Source: Plazaster borealis
Lineage: Eukaryota; Echinodermata; Asteroidea; Forcipulatida; Labidiasteridae
Length of the DNA: 64,000 nt
NCBI GenBank assembly: GCA_021014325.1
Contig: CM037461.1
Coordinates: 22,987,376-23,051,375, forward strand
Direction: 5' to 3'
Below, piece after piece: positions 55,236 through 64,000 of this stretch (its first letter is position 1; each line of letters starts with the position of its first letter). Made by a program: the position numbers and the translations under genes. The notes beneath the pieces are model-generated. The model did not search any database. It had not been told where the DNA came from and saw only the letters and a list, made by a program, of their open reading frames with translations.

Positions 55236-56325
55236 TGGGTGCTTTTCAGCAGGCTCCATTTAGTATTGATTATTGGTGGGTTCTGCTATTATTGTTACGT
55301 TACTTTGCTTAGCAAGCTAATTTTGACCGGTGAACCAGCAAATATGCTGAGTGTAGTTTCATCAGGTAATAGCGTCTATGTGTTAACTTTTCGTGTGGTT
55401 ACTGTATCGTCCATAGACTTGGACCCGCTGATAAACTGATATGAAGAAAATAAATCTGATAATTGTGTTTAAAGTTCGTATGTACACAAGACAAACAGTG
55501 CAAAACGCAAAGTTTTGCACGACCTTGTTTTTCAGGGGTCAACAGATTACACATTATTTCTTTATAAGTTAATTTTATTGGAACAAAATGGGTCTGCCCT
55601 GATGGCAAAAATGGACGAGTTCCAGTCAATTTAGTCTTGACAAAATTTGAAACAAATACAAAGTAAAATATTGATAGTTATTTTGTTGTCAGATGAAGAT
55701 TCAAGAAAGAAATCAGGAAGGAGAATATGAGTCAAATATGATTTTTCTAAATCTCAACTGGACTATTCCATTTGTTACACAGGGGTTGTACAAAATCTAA
55801 TAGTTAAACGTTTTAAGTAATAATTATGACACGATAAGGTTTTGTAATGACTTTTTTTTTCAAGGGTAGGCGAAGGGGGCGTATCAGAAACCTTGTTATC
55901 TAAACCGTATTCTTCGGTACCAACCCTCCAACCCGCACACTTAACCTTGCCAAAGGTTCTGTGAGCATCATTTCTCACCGAAGAGGGGTTTTTATTCCAT
56001 AGTTAACTCGAAATGTTGCAAAAAATTGACTGAACTTGAGGCAGCAACGCCTTAAGTCTTCAAAACCACAGAAGTTGGCCAGAGAGCGGGTTCGGAAAAA
56101 AAATACCCGTTGCTGCCGAAACACTTGGTGGGGAAAGAGGAACGATTGGAGTCTGTTGTGAAACTCATTTTGTTGCAAGTCATCCAACGGAAAAGGAAAG
56201 ACAGGCAGCCGAGGGAAGTTGCCAAGTTTTGTGGACAAAACTAAAGACTTATTCATTTGACTGGTTTGTTTTTTGGAGGGACGTCCTTGAAGTCAATCTT
56301 AGTCCTGGTGTTAAAGGAAGCCGCC
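55236..56325. other. Upstream region of the MAM gene
   Basis: About 1.1 kb with no recognised gene; presumably holds the promoter and 5' UTR of the MAM gene. The 93-codon minus-strand frame at 55975-56256 shows no domain. Confidence 0.35.
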
Positions 56326-59300
56326 ATGATGGCGCGGAAGAAGGACAGACTGTTAGGATGCTTTGTGCTACTACTTGTCCTGATCGACATTGGTAAGCGA
56401 GATTAGTCCTCCATGTCACTATATAATATTTTACAACTACATCAGAAATATCGCCTTGTTATCACGAACTGTACAAAATGAAAGAAAGACAAAGCTGTTT
56501 TAAAGGCAGGGTAAACTTTTGGTATATTGTCAAAGACCAGTATCCTCACTTGGTGTTATCCGAACATATTATTGATAAATAACAAACGTGTGAAAAATAA
56601 GGCTCAGTATTGGTCTCCGAAGTTGCAAGAACATTTTGAAAGAAAAAACACCATAATTTTTGCATAGAATTGTGTACTTTGAGATGCCTGAGAAAGGCTT
56701 CATGCCTGAAACCTTTCACAGATTCCATCTTTTTGGTAAAAAATTACCTCTTTCTCTAAAACTACGTTACTTCTAAGGGTGTCATTTCTAACAATGTTTT
56801 ATAATATCAACAGCTCTCCAGTGACCAAGTAAGTTTTTATGGTCATAAATGTTTGGAGTAATTACCAAAGGTATACCATCCCTTTAACACTATGACATCA
56901 TCGAAAAAATACAACAACCAATGAAGTTATTTCTCTTTTAAGCAGAAAATATTGCTTAAACATTTTCTGCTAAGCAAACAACAACATCATGGATACCATA
57001 GTCACAGATGGTAAATGTGAAATTGTATTTTGGCTGGTAACCTTATTCTGGTAAGCATTTTGTAGTGCTTAGCAACTTTTTGTGGTTAAGCTGCAACTCT
57101 GTGAATATTGGACCCCCATCTCTCCCAGGGTTGTATCGAGTAATGACTGAATCGAGTGACAGTCCTATAATAAATTATAGGCCGTGTCTGATTCGGCGGC
57201 TACGGCTTCGACTGGATATTGCTGCGTCATCATGCGTTGAAGTATAATACATCCTTAGTAACACCCTTAGCAACAGTCGTAGCCATAGCCACAAATTCGA
57301 ATACGGCTTTTAGTCGCTGTTTCTCGACTAATTACTACGCTTTCGCCACGTATACCCACTTCAAAAACTACTCGCATATAGTTGCATGCTTGCGATAATG
57401 CTGCGCAAATACTAGATTAGTGAATCCAATCGCCAAAGTTTACCGATCCTGGCTACCTATATGAAGATTGGAAATGCCATATTATTATTTAGAATTGGGG
57501 CCTAAACGATCTTGAGGAAACTATGGGTTATTTCTGAACTTATTTATTGGTTACTTGTTTTGATATTGTTTTGACCTTAGGCCTATTATTATTATTTTTT
57601 TAATTACTGACTTACTCAAGGTAGAATTTGAAAACTTCCATGGTGGGATTAAATCTAGTTTGGGTTTCCACATGGAAATAAGAATGGTTAGGCCTAATCT
57701 TAAAAGAACCCAGGTGTGACAACTCGACGTTTCGATCAGCATGCTCTGGTCGGTTTCAGGAGAATGCTGCATGCTGCGGGTGATCCGAGCACTAGGACCA
57801 ACATTATTTCTGTTTGTTTTCCCCCAAATGCTATGAAAGCAACGTTGAACGGTTGAAATGGTGTGATTCGAATCGGAGTCCTAGAGGTGGAAGGTGAGGA
57901 AAGATACCTCTACGCCAACCCGACCAAATAATTCACAAGGCAGGGAACAAAATGATAAATGACCCACAATAGGAAAGGTGTACACTCGAGTGGTATTTAC
58001 ACACGTTCTTCAATAACAAGTTTATGCATGCACTTACCTTTTCAGGGTTGAATTTTTCAAATAATAATAATTATTTGTTTCTGATTCTCGAGGATCCACA
58101 AATATGTAAAAAGGGTTAGTTTTTCAGCAACAGTATCACAGAGTTTGCTTTTAACCGCGGATGTTTGTGTATCTCACATGCCCTAAGGTCCAAAGGTGGT
58201 GGGTTGGTGATTGAAATTAACGTTAACGGGGCACAGCCAGAGCAGAAAATGTATTCCAAAATAAAACCGCATGAAAACAATTATCCAATTACACTGCAAA
58301 AACTGGGGTGTTAAAATTGACAACATGGGTGTTGTCACATAGATACCGAAGAGAGAATCAAAATTAACATCATGGTGTTAAAGGCACTGTACACAATTGG
58401 TAATTGTCAACGATCGGGGTCTCCCAGTGTTCTCACTTGGTGTATCCCAACATATGCATAAAATAACAAGCCTGTGAAAATTTGGGCTAAATTGGTCATC
58501 AAAGTTGCAAGAAAATGATGAAAGAAAAAACGCCATTGTTGTACAAATTTGTGTGCTTTCAGATAGGAATAAAAACTTCTTTTTATACTTCTATTTTAAA
58601 CTTCGTTTTTATTATTTTAGTGAGAAATTACCTCTTTCTCAAAAACTACGTTACACTTCAGTGGGAGTCGTTTCCTACAATGTTTTATACTATCAACAGC
58701 TCTCGGTTGTTTGTTACCAAGTAAGTTTTTATGCTAATATTTGTTTTGAGTCATTACCAAACGTGTACGATACCTTTAAAATAACACCAATGTAATATGT
58801 TTTGGCAGAAATGAGTGTTATTTTAACACCCTATACGGAGTAAATTTTGATTCTTTTTTAGTATTATGTGACAACACCCGTGCTGTCGATTTTAACACCC
58901 CAGTTTGTGCAGTGTATTTACAAACAGCAGGGTATCCGGGTGTGTGGGTAGACCAGAGGGAAACTTGTACCCCCATCTCACTCGATCTTGATCAACGGAT
59001 CTAGCAATGCCATGTAAACTAAGCCCAATTCTATAATTTCTGTTTATTCAAGTATAAGCAATCAATTTGAGTGCTTTACACTAAACATGAAAAAAGCCAC
59101 GAGTAAACAACAGATCTAAACGATCCACGAGAAGATTTGAACACATGTAGAGTGTGCTTTCACAATGGTTCTAAGGTTCATTTATTCTTCAACAGTATCA
59201 ACATTTTAAAAAGGCAAATTATTAAATCAATACAAAATGCAAAGTAAATGTATTTGCTTTGTTGCGGCACCCATGAATATCTGCTTTTAACATTGAAGTC

Positions 59301-62300
59301 CCGGTAAAGTAGAAACACAACATTATAATAATAACAACAATGGACGTCTGTCAGAAAGACACTCCTGTCGCATAGAAAAGGAATTCTGCTAATGACGGTA
59401 CTTACAGCCAAAAGACTGAAAAAGTGAGATTTCAAGTTAGTTTTGAAGCGGGAGAGAGTGTCTAGTACTAAACTTGGTTTCAAGTCTGTGATCGTGGTTT
59501 TTAGTCGTCCTGATAGCCGATACATTATTGCATTATTGACTGAAACAGCGCCCTCTTGTGGATAAACCTCCGTCTTGAACCTACGAGTTAGAGCGCGTGA
59601 TAGCAAATCTGCGGGGGAATTCTGCGTGGCTGATGCAGAGAAATAACCGCAAGCTCAGACTTGAAATCAAGTCTAGTCTAGTACTAGTCTGAGGTTCAGA
59701 AGAGCATTCCAATAAAGAGATGGTCCAACATGAGTGGAAAAGAACGGTCTCCCCAAGTGTGTTTAGAACGAAGGATGTTGACAAACATGCATTATACTGA
59801 TCCCGCTGGGGGGGGGAGGTGGGGGGGGGGGCGAGTCCCCAACTGTGGTTACCGTGGTAGAGCGGGGCGGGATGGACTGATAACTTATTAGGCCTACTAT
59901 CCGACACCGATTGAGCATGGGTTAATGGGGGACTTCTGACTTACGAGGTAAATCCATTGTTTTAGGAAAATGTGCGTGCTCAGAACCACGTAAACAATGG
60001 AAGTAAACACATACAGTTCCAAAGTCTTCCCTTTGCAGATGACGTATTTTACTTAATTAAGACAATAGAGGGCGCTATCCTACCACGTGCACCAGAGCTG
60101 TGTATTGAGAGAGTTGCGACATGGAGGGACCAGCTTTCTCCGGTCACGTGGTTGCTGGACGCCATTTTGTTCCCAAATGCAGCACAACCCAATGGGCAGA
60201 CTAGTCTGGCACCCTGTATTCGCCAATGCATTTTTTGGAGACAAAATGGCTTCTAATCGCAAGTTGTCGCAACTCTCTCAATATACGGCTCTGACGTGCA
60301 CCAGAGCTGTGACGTGCACCTCACAGCGCTGCATGCACTTGAGCCGGGAAGTTGGAATAACCATACTTGTATTGTAAAGGCCCACAATGAGGAGACTTTG
60401 TAAATGTCTTTAAAGTTAAATGTTTTTTAAAGTCAAAATTCACGACTTGACGACTTGAGGCTCAAGTCGTGAATTTTGTCGTATTGGCGCCAAGTAACGG
60501 TTCTTTAATCCGACACCCTACCCCTACCCCTAACTATCCCCTAACCCTCACCCCCCCCCCCTCATCCTCACCCTCACCATGGAGGAAGAAATATCCATGC
60601 CCTCACCCCCTCCCCCACCCTAACCCTCAACCTCACCGCCACGTGGTTGTGGCTTCATACGTCTGATGCCACAACCACGCACTTGAACGTGCCGTGGTTG
60701 TGGCTTCATGTATATGAAGCCACAACCACAACCGGCCTAGCCGTTGCAATGTGCGTGGTTGGCAAGGAATTGGGCTTCATACGTCTGATGCCACAACCAC
60801 GCAAACGTGCCGTGGTTGTGGCTTCATACATATGAAGCCACAACCACGGCCGTTGTAATGTGCGTGGTTGTGGCAAGGAATTGGGCTTCATACGTCTGAT
60901 GCCACAACCACGCAAACGTGCCGTGGTTGTGGCTTCATACATATGAAGCCACAACCACGGCCGTTGGCAAGGAATTGGGCTTCATGATGCCACAACCACG
61001 TAAACGTGCCGTGGTTGTGGCTTCATACATTATGAAGCCACAACCACAGCCGTTGCAATGTGCGTGGTTGTGGCAAGGAATTGCATACGTCTGATGCCAC
61101 AACCACGCAAACGTGCCGTGGTTGTGGCTTCATACATGAAGCCACAACCACAGCCGTTGCAATGTGCGTGGTTGTGGCAGTGACTAGCAGACGACAGATT
61201 AACATGGGACAAAATAGTCAGATTCCCCTGTACTTATTGATATGTATATCAACCAATGTGAAAAGGATACAATACTAGTCAGACACCTAGGTGTGTAGCG
61301 CAGTCACGTTACCGCATGGTACGAGGTGTCAGATCTATGTTTACTCCTGATTGAATGCGCTCAATTTAAAGAGCACGCCACAATCTCTGGACGACATTAT
61401 CGACATAGAATCTTTCTCCACGGTAAAATTAAGTCTTGAAAAAACGTTGAAAACCCGCTTTACTACAATGTATTTTTCTGCTGACAATGAAGCCAATGAT
61501 ACAACAAGACGATTAGAGGTATCTTAAGCAGTTATTTAAAAGATATATTCAGCATTTAGATGAAATAAAATATGTTCGTTTCGGATGGTTTGTGACGTTT
61601 GTGATGACAAGGTTGGAACATGGAGGTAGAACTACCTCCATGGTTAGAACTTCTCTGTGTGCTGCTGGACTCTTGTCGTGTTAGCGTCAATGTTAATTTG
61701 TGTACTCTGTCCTGTCTGTAGTGACCGTGAATTTGTTTGAATCTATTCAGGGGGTTTTTTCTTCAGATTTTCTCATCGGAGAGGTATAATTTAGAAATGG
61801 TTCTTGATAAATTAGGCATGTTAGGGCTCACCCTTGGCCTTAAATTAACACATGTAACAATAACAATTGTCTAGTTTAACGACACTCTACAGCCCAGCCC
61901 CAGGTACTGTAGTACACTAGCAGTGCTATGGCGGACGGGCTAGTATAACTACTAGTTATAAAAACCACTTCTCAACTTGCCCTGTGGGTTACTAAAAACT
62001 GTGCAGCTTACTTGTTTATAATGCTCATATTTCTTCTATTTAGGGTGTGAATAATATATTTAAAAAATGTGTTATTTATTTCTTTTGAGTGTGTGAACTG
62101 TTACTTCATTTGACCAAATTAAACTGGTTGTGATCACTACCATTAATCAGTGTGGTAAGATCATTAAAACCTTGTCCCTTTACAGGCTCCGTAGCAATCG
62201 AGGTTTAAGCCAGGTAAAAGGATGTCCAAATTTGCTGGAAATTTAAAAACTGGGTGTCCAAATTGTTCACTTACATGTACAATACATTTAAATGTAAATG

Positions 62301-63454
62301 GCAGTTAAAATAGGGTGTCCAAAAGACACCCAGACACCCCTCTGGCTAACACAATGGTAGCAATGTTGCATTGTGTGTGAAAGTGTTTGTTAAAAGTTTG
62401 AAATTGTTGACAATTGTTTCAACAAAAATATGACAAAAAATGTTCAGACGTAACATGGATTGATGAACTTGGATTGGATGGGGAGCTTGTTTCAAAGGTA
62501 TATTGGCCTCTGTTAAGTTTATCCTTAATTTATGGTAATTTATGGTACCTTATTTTAAAGAAGGCTTCTTTCCTATTGACAGCATCATCCCAAGGTTTCA
62601 ACTGTGCCTTTGAGAAAGATTTCTGCAGTTGGACACAAGCCACAGATGACGACGACGACTGGAGACGTAACCAAGGGGCCACAACTAGCCCCAATACAGG
62701 CCCGATCGGAGATCATTCCACAGGGGGTAAGTTTTGCTGTAACTGCCAATTCTATGCCTTCTGTTGCGAGTGTTGGTAGGTCAGTATGTCACATGCCAGC
62801 ACATTGGCCACACCAGGCATGCCAGGACCCAATTTCATAGAGCTGCTTAAAGGGTCTGTATACGTTTGGTATAATGACTCTGAAAATTGGAGGCAATAAA
62901 AACCTACTTGGTAAGAAATACAGCAGCTTTGGATAGTATAATGCATTTTAAGAAACTTTTCACTTCGAAGTACTGCGGTTATGGAAAAATATATTACTTT
63001 TTATCCCCCAAAATTTAAACCTGAGAAGTGTTACTGCAGTAACGTTTCTCAGATTGTGTATTCCAATTGCAGATTATTCTTCCTCCGTGGACATAACCGC
63101 TCCAGATTTTCTGCAAATAATATCTCAAAAACGCTCACCTTTTGAAATGAAATTTTCACAGGTTAGTTTTATGGTATATATCTACAACTTTATAGGATTG
63201 AAACAAACGATGGGTTCCAATTACCAAAGGTATACAATCCCTTTAAGGGGATGTAACTTTTTAGTTCAAATATAAAGTAGTATTTTTATCTCTCTAAATA
63301 TCCACAGCCGGTTTCTACATCTATGGTTACTTCAAGTCATCTTTTGGAGCCATCAGTGACAAGGATAGGCTTCTCAGTCCAGACCTAACTATCCACCCAA
63401 CCACCGGAGTGAAATGCCTCAGGTTCTGGTACCACATGTACGGCAGCTTCATGG
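56326..63454 (+). CDS. Secreted or membrane MAM-domain protein, 5' part (3 exons, runs off the window)
   Basis: Exon 1 (56326-56392) has a gccgcc context before ATG ATG and encodes MMARKKDRLL then a hydrophobic run GCFVLLLVLIDI, a signal peptide. It ends in phase 1 at a GTAAGC donor. Exon 2 (62583-62726, after a pyrimidine-rich tract and GACAG) joins in frame as ASSQGFNCAFEKDFCSW, followed by an acidic DDDDDWRRNQG and SPNTGPIGDHSTG. Exon 3 (63308-63454) gives GFYIYGYFKSS, DRLLSPDL and KCLRFWYHMYGSFMG. These are the hallmarks of a MAM domain (adhesive extracellular domain of meprins and receptor phosphatases), with three of its conserved cysteines visible. The mature protein would start almost directly with the MAM fold. 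Later exons lie outside the window, so the full architecture is unknown. The exon 1 to exon 2 link rests on phase and signal-peptide logic. Confidence 0.8.
56500..56887 (+). mobile_element. TTAA-MITE family 1, divergent subfamily, MAM intron 1
   Basis: ttaaaggcagggtaaacttt ... accaaaggtataccatccctttaa; hairpin gaaaggcttcatgcctgaaacc. Confidence 0.8.
56935..57110. mobile_element. MITE, GGGCCCAATTTCATA family, degenerate
   Basis: ttttaagcagaaaatattgc, tggctggtaaccttattctg gtaagca; terminal segments are lost. Confidence 0.5.
57181..57307. mobile_element. Palindromic MITE, about 127 bp
   Basis: gccgtgtctgattcggcggc ... cacaaattcgaatacggc; same family as 50809-50949. Confidence 0.7.
57311..58290. 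other. MAM intron 1, no feature recognised
   Basis: Unique-looking sequence without repeats or open frames of note. Confidence 0.35.
58291..58915. mobile_element. MITE with ACACTGCAAAAACTGGGGTG ends, hosting a TTAA-MITE
   Basis: Left end acactgcaaaaactggggtg ttaaaat, right end attttaacaccccagtttgtgcagtgt. Arms tgacaacatgggtgttgtcaca / tgtgacaacacccg are separated by the family-1 element at 58378-58779. Confidence 0.8.
58378..58779 (+). mobile_element. TTAA-MITE family 1, nested
   Basis: ttaaaggcactgtacacaat ... cgtgtacgatacctttaa inside the ACACTGCAAAAA element. Confidence 0.85.
60104..60282. mobile_element. MITE with ATTGAGAGAGTTGCGAC ends, 179 bp
   Basis: Left attgagagagttgcgac, right gtcgcaactctctcaat; internal cgccattttgttcccaaatg / gagacaaaatggc segments. 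Confidence 0.75.
60500..60650. repeat. C-rich CCCTAA/CCCTCACC repeat
   Basis: Degenerate runs of ccctaacc, ccctcacc and ccctacc; looks like a decayed interstitial CCCTAA-type tract or simple repeat. Confidence 0.6.
60640..61185. repeat. Palindromic tandem array, five units of about 88-118 bp
   Basis: Each unit contains cgtggttgtggcttcatac / gaagccacaaccacgg as a near-perfect 40-bp palindrome, then cgttgcaatgtgcgtggttg tggcaaggaattgggcttca and tacgtctgatgccacaacca cg. The gtgccgtggttgtgg landmark recurs at 60691, 60809, 60920, 61008 and 61115. Confidence 0.9.
61611..61650. mobile_element. Micro-palindrome insert with imperfect 9-bp flanking repeat
   Basis: 61620-61641 is ATGGAGGTAG AA CTACCTCCAT (22 bp), flanked by GGTTGGAAC and GGTTAGAAC. 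Confidence 0.7.
62201..62352. mobile_element. Short dispersed element ending TCTGGCTAACAC
   Basis: gaggtttaagccaggtaaaa ... gacacccctctggctaacac; third copy. Confidence 0.65.
62847..63246 (-). mobile_element. TTAA-MITE family 2, full length, MAM intron 2
   Basis: ttaaagggtctgtatacgtt ... accaaaggtatacaatccctttaa, 400 bp; it abuts a half element of the CCCAATTTCATAGAGCTGC family at 62829-62846. Confidence 0.9.
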
Positions 63455-63494
63455 GTAAGTCCAGCGGAGCCTCGTATTGATAGAGTTACAACCT

Positions 63495-63756
63495 GGGCCC
63501 AATTTCATAGCGCTGCTTAATGGTACGCAAACCTTCTGTAGCAGAAAAATTTGCTTGTTCATTAGCGTATTTACACAGGTTAGCAAGAAAATTAGGCGGC
63601 CATCTTGCGCGTTCACCATGGATTTGCATTGTTATACAGTAAGCACCGGAAGGTTAGCATGCCTTTTCGTGTGCTTACGGTTAGCAGCGCTATGAAATGG
63701 AAACTCGCTCAGTAAGCACAAAATCGGCTGTTTAGCAGCTCTATGAAATTGGGCCC
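63495..63756. mobile_element. MITE, GGGCCCAATTTCATAG family, 262 bp
   Basis: gggcccaatttcatagcgct ... agctctatgaaattgggccc, with internal gttagcaagaaaa and gtgcttacggttagcagcgc segments. Confidence 0.8.
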
Positions 63757-64000
63757 TGGAGGGACCTGTTTTCTTTGGTCACATGGTTGCTGGATGCCCT
63801 CAACCTCTTTCCCAGTGGTTTACGATCTCGCCGTGCCATTTGTTTTCCCCAAGAATGCCTTGCTCGAACATAACTCCCTGGAAGTGTGACTTTGAAATAT
63901 CCAATATATTGGATATTTTACTTAGTCCTGTGTTTGATCCATTCTGTGTAAGAGACGTACGCAGAGTGAGCTATCAAAAGACACATCAAGTCAAAAAGCA

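Larger units (their letters stand above)
56393..62582 (+). other. First intron of the MAM gene, repeat-filled
   Basis: This 6.2-kb intron contains MITEs (56500, 56935, 57181, 58291, 60104, 62201), a palindromic tandem array (60640-61185) and a 61.6-kb micro-palindrome. A short open stretch near 62446-62497 between AG and GT sites was considered as an exon, but its phase does not fit the flanking exons. Confidence 0.55.

Noticed and set aside
60706..61212. Minus-strand open frames rich in MKPQ, TTTHIATA and VVVAS
   Set aside because: Translation of the palindromic array; low complexity and no support as a gene.
62178..62210. Acceptor ttacag before gctccgtagc as exon 2 of the MAM gene
   Set aside because: In the required phase it meets a stop after seven codons and runs into a dispersed repeat.
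62446..62497. Candidate extra exon of the MAM gene
   Set aside because: An AG/GT-bounded stretch exists, but its phase does not fit between the signal-peptide exon (phase 1) and the MAM exon; direct joining of those two restores a proper signal-peptide to MAM transition.

Overview
The window is a piece of an animal nuclear genome: coding sequence lies in short exons with GT/AG introns, and most of the rest is miniature inverted-repeat transposons (MITEs), tRNA-derived SINEs and tandem repeats. The protein families (a 26S proteasome ATPase, ascorbate-pathway GULO, a MAM-domain secreted protein) and the repeat flavour suggest a marine invertebrate deuterostome, most likely an echinoderm (perhaps a sea star). 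The species assignment is inference.

Genes. (1) PSMC3/Rpt5 lies on the minus strand, 12551 to 2208, in 11 exons that join in frame to a 431-residue protein. (2) L-gulonolactone oxidase copy A lies on the plus strand, 17967-27433, in 10 coding exons (437 aa). (3) A tandem paralogue, copy B, lies at 36335-47860 with the same 10-exon structure (439 aa). (4) The 5' part of a secreted MAM-domain gene lies on the plus strand, with a signal-peptide exon at 56326-56392 and MAM exons at 62583-62726 and 63308-63454; it runs off the right edge.

The two GULO genes sit in a segmental tandem duplication, roughly 17.93-35.18 kb (unit A) and 36.30-50.81 kb (unit B). Introns and downstream sequence are still alignable, so each unit serves as an empty-site control for insertions in the other. 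Both copies keep the flavin-linking His (H50) and the HWAK motif. Copy B has Asn where copy A has the conserved Glu of the Glu-x-Arg pair, and its exons 6-8 are strongly diverged while exons 9-10 are nearly identical.

Non-coding layout: 0-2.2 kb MITEs; 2.2-12.6 kb PSMC3 with repeat-filled introns; 12.6-17.9 kb a divergent intergenic region with several TTAA-flanked MITEs; 28-36 kb tandem repeats and MITEs between the GULO copies; 48-56 kb nested MITEs; 56-64 kb the MAM gene, whose 6-kb first intron holds a striking palindromic tandem array (60.64-61.19 kb).

The most novel signal is a set of very short palindromes (about 20-26 bp, ATGGAGG...CCTCCAT) that appear to be inserted. One in the copy B downstream region is flanked by a perfect 9-bp direct repeat, and the paralogous site in unit A carries a single copy of that 9-mer and no palindrome. 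A second, at 61.6 kb, is flanked by an 8/9-matching 9-bp repeat.
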